A DNA stretch of 64,000 bases from Shinella sp. WSJ-2 (GCF_003432075.1 NZ_QWBU01000002.1:620001-684000), one strand, 5' to 3'. Shown: positions 27,486 through 40,058, counted from the stretch's first letter. Program-made: numbers and translations. The notes: generated from the letters alone by a model not told the origin.

Positions 27486-27528
27486 TGCGGCCTGAACCCC
27501 GCGCGCAGTCGAGAGTTAGGTAAATCCG

Positions 27529-28974
27529 ATGTCGCTTTCAACAGCAATGAAGACTGCTCAGTCGAGCTTTTCGAACGTAGGCCTGCAATCGGCCGTCGCG
27601 TCGAAGAACATTGCCAATGCAAGCGATGCATCCTATGCGCGCCGGTCGGCGGTTCTCGCCACGGCCGCAACAGGGGCCTCTGTCGTCGAAACGCAACGGG
27701 CCCAGAACGAGGCGCTGCTGAAGCAGAACCTCGTCAGCATTTCCAAGTCGTCCGCGCAGAATACGCTTCTGACCGGGCTGACCAATATGAAGATGATGCT
27801 CGGTGGCGAGGACTACGAACTCGCCCCGTCCACCTATCTTTCCAAGCTACGCGACAATCTCCAGGCCTTCGCCGACAAGCCGAACGAAGTTTCACTTGCC
27901 GAGACCGTCATTGCCGATGCGACCGATGTCGCCAACTCGCTGAACGGTACGTCGCTTGCCGTGCAGAAGATGCGTGCAGAGGCAGATGCCGATATCGGCA
28001 CCGCCGTGACGGAACTCAACCGCCTGCTGTCCGAATTCAAGACCTATAACGACCAGGTCAAGCAGGGCACAGCCGCCGGCACTGACGTCAACGACGCTCT
28101 CGATCAGCGCGACAAACTCCTGACCCAGATCTCACAGATCGTTGGCGTCAGCACGCTGAAGCGCACCAACAACGATCTGGCGCTCTATACCAGCGACGGC
28201 ACCGTGCTGTTCGAAACGGAGCCACGTGCCGTTACCTTTACGGCGACTCCGACCTATACGGCGACCGTAACCGGCAATCAGGTTTACATCGATGGTGTCG
28301 CCGTCCAGATGGGCACCGGGGGCAACACGAGCGCACAGGGCTCCATCGGGGCACTCCTGCAAATTCGCGACTATACGGCCCCAACCTTCCAGACGCAGCT
28401 TGACGAGACGGCGCGCAGCCTGATCAACATGTTCTCCGAAAACGTTTCGGGAACGCAGGTGGACGGGCTTTTCGTCCGCAACGGCGTCGGCGTCGGCGAT
28501 GACTTCAGTGTCGATACGGCCGTGTCGGGACTGGCCACGGTGATCGGGGTCAATCCCGCCGTCATCACCAGCCAGGGCGGTAACGCCATGCTGCTGCGCG
28601 ATGGTATCAACGATACTTTCAACACCGGTAACAATGCCAGCTTCTCCGAACTCCTGAAAAGCTATGCCGCGGCGTTCGAAACGCCGATGACCTTTGACAC
28701 GGATGCGGCAATCGACACGACGGCAACGATCCTTGCTTTCTCGACCGGCTCGGTCGGTTGGCTTGAACAGCTGCGCAGCGCGGCAACGACGGCAAGCGAC
28801 GACAAGACGGCGCTGCTCGGCCGCACGCAGGAAGCGCTGCAGAACGTGACGTCCGTCAGCCTCGACGAGGAGCTTGCGCTGCTGCTCGACCTCGAACAGT
28901 CCTACAAAGCATCGGCAAAACTTGTGTCGGCGGTCGATGAAATGATCACCGCGCTTCTCCAGGCAGCAGGCTAA
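27529..28974 (+). CDS. flgK: Hook-filament junction protein FlgK
   Basis: 481 residues. The N-terminus SLSTAMKTAQSSFSNVGLQSAVASKNIANASDASYARR is the axial-type start with ASKNIANA. The C-terminus (LLGRTQEALQNVTSVSLDEELALLLDLEQSYKASAKLVSAVDEM) matches FlgK, where NVSLDEELA and LEQSYKASAKL are characteristic. It forms the first junction layer between hook and filament (HAP1). Confidence 0.96.
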   Translation: MSLSTAMKTAQSSFSNVGLQSAVASKNIANASDASYARRSAVLATAATGASVVETQRAQNEALLKQNLVSISKSSAQNTLLTGLTNMKMMLGGEDYELAPSTYLSKLRDNLQAFADKPNEVSLAETVIADATDVANSLNGTSLAVQKMRAEADADIGTAVTELNRLLSEFKTYNDQVKQGTAAGTDVNDALDQRDKLLTQISQIVGVSTLKRTNNDLALYTSDGTVLFETEPRAVTFTATPTYTATVTGNQVYIDGVAVQMGTGGNTSAQGSIGALLQIRDYTAPTFQTQLDETARSLINMFSENVSGTQVDGLFVRNGVGVGDDFSVDTAVSGLATVIGVNPAVITSQGGNAMLLRDGINDTFNTGNNASFSELLKSYAAAFETPMTFDTDAAIDTTATILAFSTGSVGWLEQLRSAATTASDDKTALLGRTQEALQNVTSVSLDEELALLLDLEQSYKASAKLVSAVDEMITALLQAAG

Positions 28975-28977
28975 GCT

Positions 28978-31283
<2,306 letters not shown>

Positions 31284-31287
<4 letters not shown>

Positions 31288-31550
31288 ATGAGGCAGACGC
31301 CCTCGACATAGCGCAGGCAGCCATCTGGACGGTCGTCGTGGCCTCCGGACCGGCCGTGCTTGCCGCCATGATCGTCGGCGTCACAATCGCCTTCGTGCAG
31401 GCCCTCACGCAGGTGCAGGAAATGACCCTCACCTTCGTGCCAAAAATCCTGGCGATCTTCGTTGCGATCGCCATTTCGGCGCCTTTCATCGGCGCCCAGA
31501 TCTCCATCTTCACGGATCTCGTCTTCTCCCGCATCCAGAGCGGTTTCTAG
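31284..31550 (+). CDS. fliQ: Flagellar export gate protein FliQ
   Basis: 88 residues. The start codon is TTG (31284), overlapping the flgD stop as TTGA; the family-typical N-terminus MNEADALDIAQAAIWTVV supports it. Two membrane helices (about 16-42 and 55-75) with GVTIAFVQALTQVQEMTLTFVPKILAIF match FliQ. It is part of the FliPQR gate. Confidence 0.94.
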
Positions 31551-31600
31551 CGCGCCTCCGGATGCGCTTTACGCCTCGCCGGCGTGGCTTTCCCCATCCT

Positions 31601-31624
31601 CGCACAAGCTTCGCCCTGTAGGTC
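31601..31624 (+). promoter_or_regulatory. Putative flagellar promoter/activator element before flhA
   Basis: CGCACAAG, 10 bases, TAGGTC. Matches the elements before flgB, the motB run and flgE. It lies in the 140-base gap between fliQ and flhA and suggests that flhA begins a new transcript. Confidence 0.5.
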
Positions 31625-31690
31625 ATCGGGTGAAATGGGCGACGCATGTTCCGCGTCGCCGCCTCTCATGATGAGACGGGAAGCATAAAG

Positions 31691-33778
31691 ATGGCGCAAG
31701 TTCCGGCAATCAACCTTCCGAAGGTCAGTCCCAGCGGTCGCGATGTCGCATTCGCCGTGGGCATCCTGACGATCCTGTCGATCCTCTTCCTGCCGATCCC
31801 GGCCTTCATGATCGATATAGGCCTGGCCTTCTCGATCGCCTTTTCCGTCCTGATCCTGATGGTCTCGCTGTGGATCCAGCGGCCGCTCGATTTCTCGGCC
31901 TTCCCGACCGTTCTCCTCATCGCCACCATGGTGCGCCTGTCGCTGAACATCGCGACGACGCGCGTCATTCTCTCGCATGGCAACGAGGGCCACGACGCGG
32001 CGGGCGGCGTGATTGCCGGCTTCGCCAGCCTCGTGATGTCCGGTGACTTCGTCATCGGTATCATCGTCTTCATGATCCTGATCGTGGTGAACTTCATCGT
32101 CATCACCAAGGGTGCGACGCGTATCGCGGAAGTCGGCGCGCGCTTCACCCTCGATGCGATCCCCGGCAAGCAGATGTCGATCGACGCCGACCTTTCGGCG
32201 GGCCTCATCGACGAGAAGCAGGCGCAGCTGCGTCGCCGCGAGCTGGAAGAGGAAAGCTCCTTCTTCGGTTCGATGGACGGTGCGTCGAAATTCGTGCGCG
32301 GCGACGCGATTGCCGGCCTTCTCATCACCGCCATCAACGTGTTCGGCGGCATTATCATCGGCTATTTCCGCCATGGCATGGAACTCGGCGAAGCCGCCGA
32401 CGTCTTCGTCAAGCTGTCGGTCGGTGACGGTCTGGTCTCGCAGATCCCGGCCCTCATCGTTTCGCTCGCCGCAGGCCTCATCGTCTCGCGCGGCGGCACG
32501 TCCGGTTCCACCGACCAGGCCGTTATCAACCAGCTCTCCGGTTATCCGCGCGCGCTTATGGTCGCGGCGGCCCTGATGATCATGCTGGCCCTCATGCCGG
32601 GTCTGCCTTTCCTGCCCTTCATGGTGCTTGGCGGTCTGATGGCCTTCGGCGGCTGGATCATTCCGCGCCGCATCGAGGCCGAGAACCAGGTCAAGCGTGC
32701 CGCGGAAGCCCAGCAGGTGCAGGCGACGCGGGACCAGGAGAAGGACTCGGTCAAATCGGTGCTCAAGACCGCCGAGATCGAACTCCTGCTCGGCAAGCAG
32801 GTCTCCACCCGCCTGCTCGGCGCGCACCAGGAACTGGCCTTCCGCGTCGGCAAGATGCGCAAGAAATTCGCCGGGCAATACGGCTTCGTCGTTCCGGAAA
32901 TCAAGGTGTCCGACGACATCGCCATTCCCGACAAATCCTACCAGATCCGCATCCACGGCACGACGATCGCGTCCAACATCGTGCGCGTCGGCGAAGTGCT
33001 CGTCGTCACCGGCGGCGGCCGCAAGCCGAGCGTGCCGGGTGACGAGATCCGCGAGCCCGCCTTCGGCATGCCGGCCGTGTCGATCCTCGAAACCTTCGCA
33101 GAGGACCTGCGCCGCGAAGGCTTCCACCCGATCGACAACGTTTCGGTCGTGCTGACACATCTTTCGGAAGTCATCCGCAACAACCTGCCGCAGCTTCTGT
33201 CCTACAAGGACGTCAAGGTGCTGATCGAGCGCCTTGATCCGGAATACCGCAAGCTCGCCGACGAAATCTGCTCATCGCACATGTCCTATTCCGGCCTGCA
33301 GGCCGTGCTGAAGCTGCTGCTTGCCGAGCGCGTCTCGATCCGCAACCTGCATCTCATTCTCGAAGCCGTTGCCGAACTCGCGCCGCATGTGCGCAAGACC
33401 GAGCAGATCGTTGAGCATGTGCGCATCCGCATGGCGCAGCAGATTTGCGGCGACCTGACCGACAACGGCGTGCTGCCGGTGCTGCGCCTCGGCAACAAGT
33501 GGGACATGGTGTTCCACCAGGCGCTGAAGCGCGACTCGAAGGGCGAAATCGTCGAGTTCGACATCGATCCGCGCCAGTTGGAAGAGTTTTCCGAACAGGC
33601 GACCCGGGTTATCCGCGAGTTTCTCGACCGCGGCACACCCTTTGTACTGGTCACGTCGCCCGAATCCCGCTCTTATGTGCGCATGATCATCGAACGCCTG
33701 TTTGCAACATTGCCGGTTCTCTCGCATGTCGAGCTCGCCAAGGGCATCGAGATCAAGATCCTCGGCTCGATTTCATGA
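31691..33778 (+). CDS. flhA: Flagellar export gate protein FlhA
   Basis: 695 residues from ATG 31691 (an upstream in-frame ATG at 31646 lacks family support). About eight membrane helices lie in the first 320 residues. The FHIPEP signature region [23 protein letters not shown], then [51 protein letters not shown], is highly conserved. The C-terminal cytoplasmic domain (about 350-695) forms the nonameric ring that docks export chaperones. The stop overlaps fliR. Confidence 0.97.
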   Translation: MAQVPAINLPKVSPSGRDVAFAVGILTILSILFLPIPAFMIDIGLAFSIAFSVLILMVSLWIQRPLDFSAFPTVLLIATMVRLSLNIATTRVILSHGNEGHDAAGGVIAGFASLVMSGDFVIGIIVFMILIVVNFIVITKGATRIAEVGARFTLDAIPGKQMSIDADLSAGLIDEKQAQLRRRELEEESSFFGSMDGASKFVRGDAIAGLLITAINVFGGIIIGYFRHGMELGEAADVFVKLSVGDGLVSQIPALIVSLAAGLIVSRGGTSGSTDQAVINQLSGYPRALMVAAALMIMLALMPGLPFLPFMVLGGLMAFGGWIIPRRIEAENQVKRAAEAQQVQATRDQEKDSVKSVLKTAEIELLLGKQVSTRLLGAHQELAFRVGKMRKKFAGQYGFVVPEIKVSDDIAIPDKSYQIRIHGTTIASNIVRVGEVLVVTGGGRKPSVPGDEIREPAFGMPAVSILETFAEDLRREGFHPIDNVSVVLTHLSEVIRNNLPQLLSYKDVKVLIERLDPEYRKLADEICSSHMSYSGLQAVLKLLLAERVSIRNLHLILEAVAELAPHVRKTEQIVEHVRIRMAQQICGDLTDNGVLPVLRLGNKWDMVFHQALKRDSKGEIVEFDIDPRQLEEFSEQATRVIREFLDRGTPFVLVTSPESRSYVRMIIERLFATLPVLSHVELAKGIEIKILGSIS

Positions 33779-34527
33779 TAACCGACCCGCAGGGCACGGT
33801 GCTGGCGCTGTTCGCCGCCTTCTGCCGTGTCGGCGGGTGTTTCATGCTTTTGCCGGGCTTCTCTTCGGCCCGCATCTCGATCCAGATCCGCCTGTTCCTG
33901 GCGATCGCGATCTCGATGGGTGTGCTGCCGATCATGTGGGACGTCATCTATCCGCGCTCCACCGGCGATCTCGACGGTTATCTTTCGATGATCGCCTTCG
34001 AGACGCTGACGGGGGCGGTCATTGGCCTGATCGCCCGCTACTACGTGCTTGGCCTGCAATTCGCTGGCACGGTGCTGACCATGATGATGGGCTTCAACGC
34101 GCCGCCGACACCCGATGTGCTGGAAGATACCCAGGAAAACCAGCTGACAAACCTCTTGTCCTTTGCCGGTCTACTCGTGCTGTTCATGCTGGATTTCCAC
34201 CATGTCGTCATGCGGGCGCTGATCGAATCCTATAATGTCATGCCGATCGGTGCGGGCTTCAATCCGCAGAGCGCGCTGATCACGCTCACCGACACGCTCA
34301 GCCAGACCTTCATGATCATGCTCAGGCTGGCGAGCCCCTTCATTCTTTACGGCCTGGTGTTCAACGTCTCCGTCGGCCTGATCAACAAGCTCGCGCCACA
34401 GATCCCGATCTATTTCGTCTCGCTGCCCTTCATCATCACGGGGGGGCTGCTCCTGCTCTATTTCGGTATATCGTCGCTGCTCGAGATTTTCGCGAGCGGC
34501 TTCATTCCGGTCTTCAGAGGGGAATAG
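33775..34527 (+). CDS. fliR: Flagellar export gate protein FliR
   Basis: 250 residues from the ATG overlapping the flhA stop. Six hydrophobic segments, including [54 protein letters not shown] and [30 protein letters not shown]. These match FliR, which closes the FliP-FliQ ring of the export gate. Confidence 0.95.
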   Translation: MITDPQGTVLALFAAFCRVGGCFMLLPGFSSARISIQIRLFLAIAISMGVLPIMWDVIYPRSTGDLDGYLSMIAFETLTGAVIGLIARYYVLGLQFAGTVLTMMMGFNAPPTPDVLEDTQENQLTNLLSFAGLLVLFMLDFHHVVMRALIESYNVMPIGAGFNPQSALITLTDTLSQTFMIMLRLASPFILYGLVFNVSVGLINKLAPQIPIYFVSLPFIITGGLLLLYFGISSLLEIFASGFIPVFRGE

Positions 34528-34529
34528 CC

Positions 34530-34928
34530 ATGGCGCAGAGCCGTTCGGAAAAGCTCAAACGTCTCGTTACCGTGCAGCGCCATCTCGAGAAGATGGCCGA
34601 GATCGATCTCGCCAACACCACGCGCCAGCGCCAGGAAGCCGCCGAAACCATGGATGCGGTCGCCGACGCGATCAATTCGCTGAACCCGGTGCATCGCAGC
34701 TTCTCGCGCCACTATTCCGGCCAATACAGCCGGCTGCAACAGCAGGACCAGATGCTGGCCAACGTCCAGCAGATGCATGAGATGCGCGTGGTGCGCGAGC
34801 GCACCAAGGGCGATCGCATGGAAGACCACATGAAGGAAGCCCGCAGCGCCGAAGAGCGCGAGGCGGCCGATGACGCTATCTACGATCTGATCGACCAGCA
34901 CATCGCCTATAAGGGCGGCGACGACTGA
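34530..34928 (+). CDS. Small coiled-coil flagellar cluster protein, FliJ-like candidate
   Basis: 132 residues, no membrane segment. It is nearly all predicted helix with high Glu, Arg, Gln and Met (EKLKRLVTVQRHLEKMAEIDLANTTRQRQEAAETMDAVADAINSLN). It follows fliR after 2 bases. Length and the charged coiled-coil character resemble FliJ, the central stalk of the export ATPase, and no other fliJ is visible. Sequence signal is weak, so the FliJ idea is inference. Confidence 0.6.
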   Translation: MAQSRSEKLKRLVTVQRHLEKMAEIDLANTTRQRQEAAETMDAVADAINSLNPVHRSFSRHYSGQYSRLQQQDQMLANVQQMHEMRVVRERTKGDRMEDHMKEARSAEEREAADDAIYDLIDQHIAYKGGDD

Positions 34929-35207
34929 GATCGTCCGCAAGTTTCTGAGACGACACAGCATTTTCGCGCGCGCAAGGTCAAGCTTGCCTCAAATTGGATT
35001 TCGGATGCACTGCCGTCACGGCATCGTCATCCGCCACCAGCCTCCCGTAAGGTTGAGCAGCGATAGTCTCTCAACGGACGATGAAGAGTTTGCCGAAGCA
35101 GCTGCGATGTGCAGCGCGGGTGAGCCGATGTCCCGATGGTCATGAGGCCGGCGGACCGCCATGAGGACGGGTCCGGCTCGCAGGATTTACCTGAAAGGCT
35201 TTGAGAC
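34929..35207 (+). other. Intergenic region before the rod-binding protein gene
   Basis: 279 bases. It holds an inverted repeat GCAAG-GTCAA-GCTTGC near 34973-34990 and, at 35046-35070, a CGTAAG followed after 12 bases by TAGTCTC, a poorer version of the CGCAAG-N10-TAGG element. No gene is seen. A promoter for the following three genes is likely but not located. Confidence 0.3.
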
Positions 35208-35765
35208 GTGGCAATTACCCCCCCCAGTGATCTGGTGCTCGATGTCGTGCGGGCTGCCGATCCCACCCAGGTTCAGGAAGCGCAAGCCAAACTGAAATCG
35301 AACCGCGCTTCCTTCGAAGCGACCAGTCTTGCCGAAGCAGGCGCCGGATTCCAGGCCGCCGTCGGCACCATTCTCAATCGTGATTCCGCTGGCGCGACCG
35401 CGGCGTCCAACGGTGTTTCCGCCGTCGGCGGCAAGGCGGCCGTGCCGGAACATCTGCGCAAGTTCGAGACGATGGTTCTGCAGAACTTCGTGAAATCGAT
35501 GATGCCGAGCGAGAGCGAGCAGATCTACGGCGAAGGCACGGCCGGCGAAATGTGGCGCGGCATGATGGCCGACCAGCTGGGCGAGGCGCTCGGCAAGGGC
35601 GGCGGCATCGGCATCGCCGAGGCGCTCGCCAAGAAGAGCGGCATTTCGGGAGGCGCCAAGGACAACGATCCCGACCGTGTCGCTTCCGGCATGGTTCAGG
35701 CCTTGCAGCGGGAAGCCTTTGCCGACCTGACGCCCGGCATCAAAGAACACAAGAAAACGGCATAA
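35208..35765 (+). CDS. Flagellar rod-binding protein, FlgJ N-terminal-domain type
   Basis: 185 residues; GTG start at 35208. The C-terminal half (about 85-150, VPEHLRKFETMVLQNFVKSMMPSESEQIYGEGTAGEMWRGMMADQLGEALGKGGGIGIAEAL) is the rod-binding domain of FlgJ. There is no muramidase domain. In enterics FlgJ joins rod capping with peptidoglycan hydrolysis; here the hydrolase is probably the separate transglycosylase at 24645. It leads a three-gene run with the FlgN-like and 176-residue proteins. Confidence 0.85.
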   Translation: MAITPPSDLVLDVVRAADPTQVQEAQAKLKSNRASFEATSLAEAGAGFQAAVGTILNRDSAGATAASNGVSAVGGKAAVPEHLRKFETMVLQNFVKSMMPSESEQIYGEGTAGEMWRGMMADQLGEALGKGGGIGIAEALAKKSGISGGAKDNDPDRVASGMVQALQREAFADLTPGIKEHKKTA

Positions 35766-35780
35766 GCGGAGAACAACAAA

Positions 35781-36149
35781 ATGGAACAGGCAAGCAACGA
35801 AATCCGAATCCGCTCCGTGCTCGGTCGGCTTGAAACCATTATCGACAACGAGAACGACAATATCGGTCACGATCCCGATTTCGATCTGCCGACGTCGAAT
35901 GCCCACAAGAGCCGCTGCCTTTATGAGCTGGCCATGCTGACGCGCGACGTGCGCCCGGAAGAGGTTCCGCAGAGCTTCTCGCCGCAGCTCGGCCGTGTGC
36001 GCGAAAAGCTCGCCACCAATGCCCAGCGCGTCTCGGCCCATCTCGATGCGGTGCGGGAGGTCGTGACCATCCTGAAGAATGCCGTACAGGACCTCGAAGC
36101 TGACGGCACCTATTCGCAGGAACAGTTCCGCCTGGGTTACGGTACATGA
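35781..36149 (+). CDS. flgN: FlgN-like export chaperone
   Basis: 122 residues, cytoplasmic and helical, with IRIRSVLGRLETIIDNENDNIGHDPDFDLPTSNAHKSRCLYELAMLTRDV. The Cys/Tyr-Leu-rich helix pattern and the length fit FlgN-type chaperones for FlgK and FlgL, which are encoded upstream. Conservation outside rhizobia is low, so the call rests on length, helical character and neighbours. It overlaps the next gene by four bases. Confidence 0.65.
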   Translation: MEQASNEIRIRSVLGRLETIIDNENDNIGHDPDFDLPTSNAHKSRCLYELAMLTRDVRPEEVPQSFSPQLGRVREKLATNAQRVSAHLDAVREVVTILKNAVQDLEADGTYSQEQFRLGYGT

Positions 36150-36676
36150 TAAAGCTCATCGGCACCGGTGTCTGGGTCCTCGCGGTCACGCTTGCTGCGG
36201 TGTATTTTTCGCTGAAGATGGCCTCGGCCCCAAAGGTCGACGAGGAAGCCGCGGCGCGCGAAGCCGCGATGGAATTCGTCACCGGCTATACGACGACCGT
36301 CCCCGTTCTCGGTCAGGATGGGGTCAACGGCTACTTGCTCACCAAGCTAGCCTACAAGGCGAACAAGGAACTGGCAGCCAAGCAGGTCGTACCACTGCCG
36401 CAGATGATCACGGACGAGCTTTACACGTTGCTCGTCGGCAAGAAGATGATCGACGTGAAGGCCGCGGGCGATTTTGACCTCGACGCCTTCCGCGGTGTCA
36501 TCAAGGAAGGCCTTAATCGTCGTTTCGGTGCAGACGTGATTGCTGAGGTCTATGTCGAGCAGATCGATTACATCACCACCGCCTCTCTCGAAGAACCGGC
36601 GCCCAAGAAGGGCGTCACGCTTCTGAAGGGTGAAGTGCCCGAAGTGAAGCCGGCAGAAAAAAGCGGCGGACACTAG
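36146..36676 (+). CDS. Membrane-anchored protein at the end of the flagellar cluster, function unknown
   Basis: 176 residues. One N-terminal membrane helix (about 4-24, LIGTGVWVLAVTLAAVYFSLKMA) is followed by a soluble, probably periplasmic part with YLLTKLAYKANKELAAKQVVPLPQMITDELYTLLVGKKM. The topology resembles FliL and the fold could be FliL-like, but no firm motif is seen. It overlaps flgN by four bases, so it is probably co-expressed with it. Confidence 0.75.
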   Translation: MIKLIGTGVWVLAVTLAAVYFSLKMASAPKVDEEAAAREAAMEFVTGYTTTVPVLGQDGVNGYLLTKLAYKANKELAAKQVVPLPQMITDELYTLLVGKKMIDVKAAGDFDLDAFRGVIKEGLNRRFGADVIAEVYVEQIDYITTASLEEPAPKKGVTLLKGEVPEVKPAEKSGGH

Positions 36677-36703
36677 GTCCACCGCTGAGGTGAGGCAGTT
36701 TTT

Positions 36704-36739
36704 GCAGAAGCCGGCCGCCTAGCGCGTGCCGGCTTCTGC
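36704..36739. terminator. Hairpin between converging flagellar and glycosyltransferase genes
   Basis: A perfect 11-bp stem GCAGAAGCCGG / CCGGCTTCTGC, loop 14. The minus-strand stop codon of the neighbouring gene lies in the loop. A second, imperfect stem (36662-36686) spans the stop codon of the plus-strand gene. Confidence 0.5.
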
Positions 36740-37528
36740 CGTTTCATCGTCCGGGCGCTTCACCACCAGGCCCGACAGCTTGTAACGCATGACATGGTAG
36801 AGGAAGAGTGGGTTGCCGATCACGTAGCGCCGCCACAGGCGCGAGGGTTCCTGAAGCAGCCGGTAGAGCCATTCGAGGCGCAGTTTGCGGATGCCAAGCG
36901 GCGCGCGGCGAACGTCGCCGGCGACGAAATCGAACAGTGCGCCGACGCTCAGCACCAGCCTTGCATGGCCGGGACCGACATGGCGGTCGATCCACTTCTC
37001 CTGTGCGGGGCTGCCCATGGCGACCAGCAGGATATCGACATTGGCCTCGCGCACCTGCTCCATGATCTCGTCGGATTTCGCCCGGTCGAAGAAACCGTCG
37101 GAAATCGGAATGAATTCATGCCAAGGCGCATGGCGGCGGAAATTTTCCGTCGCGCGCTGGAGCGTCTTGGCGCGCGTGCCGATCAGGGCGACGCGCATCG
37201 GCTTGGTGATATAGGTCAGGAGCGCTGGCACGAAATCCGTGCCGTTGAGGTTTGCCGGGAATTTGCGGCCGTGGAAAACCATGGAGGCGATATCGACGCC
37301 GTGGCCATCGGGGAAGACGACCTGGCGCTCAAGCACGGCGCGGTATTCCGGATCACGCATCATCAGGTTCGCATTGTTGGCGTTGATGAAGGCGATCACG
37401 GTCTGGCCGAAGGGCATGGTCGCTACCTCTTCGGCAAAAGTAAAGGCGTCGGCCCAGCTGAGCTCGCAGACGGGAAGACCGAGAATGTCGCGTTGCGCGG
37501 TGACGATATTGCCTGACACGAGGTTCAT
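36719..37528 (-). CDS. WecG/TagA/CpsF-family glycosyltransferase
   Basis: 269 residues from ATG 37528, chosen because GAGGAG lies 7 bases upstream; a 50-residue in-frame extension has no family support. Motifs: INANNANLMMRDPEYRAVLERQVVFPDGHGVDIA, then VALIGTRAKTLQRATENFRR and ILLVAMGSPAQEKWIDRH, all GT26-type. The C-terminal amphipathic tail with LEWLYRLLQEPSRLWRRY probably binds the membrane. These enzymes add N-acetylhexosamine-type sugars to lipid-linked intermediates of surface polysaccharides. Whether it serves the flagellar island or another polysaccharide is unknown. Confidence 0.9.
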   Translation of the reverse strand: MNLVSGNIVTAQRDILGLPVCELSWADAFTFAEEVATMPFGQTVIAFINANNANLMMRDPEYRAVLERQVVFPDGHGVDIASMVFHGRKFPANLNGTDFVPALLTYITKPMRVALIGTRAKTLQRATENFRRHAPWHEFIPISDGFFDRAKSDEIMEQVREANVDILLVAMGSPAQEKWIDRHVGPGHARLVLSVGALFDFVAGDVRRAPLGIRKLRLEWLYRLLQEPSRLWRRYVIGNPLFLYHVMRYKLSGLVVKRPDDETAEAGTR

Positions 37529-38064
37529 GACAGGGCTCCTCTCGCGGTGACGCCGCACGTCTGGCGACCGGACCGGCCGGCCGTCATGGCCTGCCAATTG
37601 GCTCGATGCTTCGGGAATGTGGGAAAGGGCTTCATGCTGCTCCCGCAATGCTTGTGCTGCTGGAAGCCGGTGTAACAAGCCCGCCTGAAAGGGCTTTTAA
37701 GGAATTCGTTAGAAGGCGGCGGGGTGCTTTTATCCTTTGCTAACCATGCGCGTTCCGCCTATGTTATCTCACTGAAAAGACTTTCTTTTCATGCGATGCT
37801 ACCGTCGCTTTCGGCCCTTTCGGGGCAAAAATATTTGCGGCGGGTGCTTCAAAAAAAGACTGATACGGGCATCTGATTGGCTCTCTCATGCCGCCCAAAA
37901 GCCCTTTCAGGAGTGAGAGGAAAACGGATGTTAACGAATTGGGCCGGTTGTTTGCGAAACGGGACGCTTGAATTTATGCGTTTTGGACAGCATAGGGCGT
38001 TAAGAGGCCATCCCGCCGCGCAGCCGCGCTCCTAAAGTGGGCGCAATTCATCAGGGAGAGAAAT
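37529..38064. promoter_or_regulatory. Divergent promoter region between the glycosyltransferase gene and folD
   Basis: 536 bases without a convincing gene. AT-rich patches around 37690-37790 and 37835-37975 probably hold the two promoters. No operator repeat was recognised. The folD ribosome-binding site GGGAGAG is at 38054-38060. Confidence 0.4.
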
Positions 38065-38955
38065 GTGACCACCATTATCGATGGGAAGCAGGTTGCCGCT
38101 TCCGTGATCGACGCCGTGAAGGCCGCGACCGTGACCTTGGAAAACGAGGCCGGCGTCAAGCCTGGTCTCGCCGTCGTCATCGTCGGCGATGATCCGGCAA
38201 GCCACGCCTATGTCGGCGCCAAGAGCCGCATGTCGAAGGAATGCGGTTTCAACTCCATCCAGCATACCCTGCCGGAGCAGACGACGCAGGAAGAGCTTGC
38301 CGCGCTCGTCGAGACGCTGAATGCCGACGAGACCATCCACGGTATCCTCGTCCAGCTGCCGCTGCCCAAGCACCTGAATTCGGACCCGATCATCCAGTCG
38401 ATTAGGCCGGAAAAGGATGTCGACGGCCTGCATGTCGTCAATGCCGGCAAGGTGGCGACCGGCGATCTCGACGGCGGTCTCGTCTCCTGCACACCGGCCG
38501 GCGCCATGGTCTTCGTGCGCCGCACCCATGGCGAGGACCTGTCCGGTCTCAATGCGGTGGTGATCGGCCGCTCCAACCTGTTCGGCAAGCCGATGTCGGC
38601 CCTGCTGCTCGCCGCCAATGCGACGGTGACGACCGCCCATTCGCGGACAAAAGATCTCGCTGGTGTCTGCCGCAATGCGGATATCTTGGTCGCTGCTGTT
38701 GGCCGCCCAGAAATGGTCAAGGCGGACTGGGTGAAGCCTGGCGCCACCGTCATCGATGTCGGCATCAACCGGATCACGACGGCGGAAGGCAAGACCCGCC
38801 TCGTCGGCGACGTCGCCTTCGACGAAGCCGCCAAGGTCGCCGGCGTCATCACGCCGGTTCCCGGCGGTGTCGGTCCGATGACGATTGCCATGCTGATGGC
38901 CAACACCGTGATCGCCGCCTATCGCAAGGCCGGCAGGAAACCGCCGAAATTCTGA
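38065..38955 (+). CDS. folD: Bifunctional methylenetetrahydrofolate dehydrogenase/cyclohydrolase
   Basis: 296 residues; start GTG 38065, because the ATG two bases before runs straight into TGA. Catalytic-site motif [16 protein letters not shown] with the conserved Tyr and Lys, [11 protein letters not shown], and the NADP-binding [29 protein letters not shown]; the C-terminus has [19 protein letters not shown]. It interconverts 5,10-methylene-, methenyl- and 10-formyl-tetrahydrofolate in the cytoplasm. Length is normal. It is a single gene with a strong terminator. Confidence 0.97.
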   Translation: MTTIIDGKQVAASVIDAVKAATVTLENEAGVKPGLAVVIVGDDPASHAYVGAKSRMSKECGFNSIQHTLPEQTTQEELAALVETLNADETIHGILVQLPLPKHLNSDPIIQSIRPEKDVDGLHVVNAGKVATGDLDGGLVSCTPAGAMVFVRRTHGEDLSGLNAVVIGRSNLFGKPMSALLLAANATVTTAHSRTKDLAGVCRNADILVAAVGRPEMVKADWVKPGATVIDVGINRITTAEGKTRLVGDVAFDEAAKVAGVITPVPGGVGPMTIAMLMANTVIAAYRKAGRKPPKF

Positions 38956-38970
38956 TGATCGCGTGAATGT

Positions 38971-38997
38971 AAAAGGCGCCCCGCGGGGCGCCTTTTT
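38971..38997. terminator. Bidirectional terminator between folD and aglR
   Basis: AAAAGGCGCCCC-GC-GGGGCGCCTTTTT is a near-perfect palindrome with A-run and T-run flanks. It lies between converging genes and overlaps the aglR stop codon by two bases. Confidence 0.9.
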
Positions 38998-40024
38998 ATT
39001 TGCCCGCGGGGGCAGGGCCGGTCGAGGCGCGCACGATCAGGTCGGTCTTCCAGAGTTCCTGCTGCGGCAGGGTCTCCAGTTGAAGAATATCGGCGATCAG
39101 CCGCCGCGCGATGCGCTGGCCGGCGGCTCGCAGCGACGAGCGCGTCGTCGTCAGCGGCACCATGAAATTCTCCGGTTTCAGCATCGGCAGCACGTCGTCA
39201 TGGGCGATCAGCGAGATATCCGAGCCGAGCTTGAGTTCCGCCTGGTTGATCGCCCGCACCGCGCCGAGCGCCAGAACCGTACTGGAACACAGCACCGCCG
39301 TCGGTGGGGTCTCCAATTGCAGGAAGCGTTCCATGGCACGAAACCCGTGCTCGTCGGTCATCTGCGAATTGGAATTGCATTCGTCGCGCAGCACGAGGCC
39401 GTGTTCCGCCAGCGCCCGCACCGTGCCCTTTGTCCGCCGCTTGGAGAAGGTGAGATAGTCGGGCCCGTTGATGAGGGCGACGTGCCGGTGGCCAAGCTGC
39501 GCAAGCAGGCGCGCGGCATCGTAGAAGGCGCCGGTATTGTCGATATCGAGATAGGGATAGTCCGTCGCGATGCCCATCGAGCGGCCATGCACGACGAAGG
39601 GCGTTTTCAGCGACTTCATCATGGCGATGCGCGGATCCTTTTCGCGCATATAGGCGAGGAACAGCGCATCGACATTGCCGCTGGCCACGAGGCGCCGGCA
39701 CGTCGCGACCTCGTCCTCCGGATGGCTCGGATTGATGACGAAGTGGAAATCGTGCTTGACCGCCTCGTCGCCGAGGCCGGCGAGGAATTCGCCGAAATGC
39801 ACGTCGGACTCGATGCCGTCGGCGGTCGGCATGACCAGGCCGATCGAACCGGCGCGGCCGGTCGCAAGCCGCTGCGCGGCCCTGTTGGGGCGATAGCCTG
39901 TCTCCCGGACGGCATCGAGAACCCGCTGACGCGTCTCGGCATTGACTTCCGGATAGCCGTTCAGCGCCCTGCTGACGGTTGTCTGCGACAGACCCAGCAA
40001 TTGCGATAACTGCTTGAGATTCAC
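38996..40024 (-). CDS. aglR: LacI-family regulator of alpha-glucoside genes
   Basis: 342 residues. The N-terminal helix-turn-helix (NLKQLSQLLGLSQTTVSRALNGYPEVNAETRQRVLDAVRETGYRPN) is LacI type. A periplasmic-binding-protein-like effector domain follows (about 60-335, SIGLVMPTADGIESDVHFGEFLAGL). It is divergent from aglEFGAK, as in S. meliloti, where AglR represses alpha-glucoside transport. The intergenic region has three CAAAGCG-CTTTG-type palindromes, the form LacI proteins bind. Confidence 0.93.
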   Translation of the reverse strand: MNLKQLSQLLGLSQTTVSRALNGYPEVNAETRQRVLDAVRETGYRPNRAAQRLATGRAGSIGLVMPTADGIESDVHFGEFLAGLGDEAVKHDFHFVINPSHPEDEVATCRRLVASGNVDALFLAYMREKDPRIAMMKSLKTPFVVHGRSMGIATDYPYLDIDNTGAFYDAARLLAQLGHRHVALINGPDYLTFSKRRTKGTVRALAEHGLVLRDECNSNSQMTDEHGFRAMERFLQLETPPTAVLCSSTVLALGAVRAINQAELKLGSDISLIAHDDVLPMLKPENFMVPLTTTRSSLRAAGQRIARRLIADILQLETLPQQELWKTDLIVRASTGPAPAGK

Positions 40025-40047
40025 ATGCTTAGCTTTCTTGAAACATT

Positions 40048-40058
40048 AAAAGCGCTTT
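40048..40058. promoter_or_regulatory. Candidate AglR operator 1
   Basis: AAAGCGCTTT palindrome (40049-40058) with the central CG typical of LacI-family operators, about 25 bases before the aglR start codon. It suits autoregulation. Confidence 0.65.

Noticed and set aside
31547-33160. A 537-codon minus-strand open frame
   Set aside because: It is the shadow of flhA; composition is rich in His, Asp and Arg, as expected for an antisense frame.
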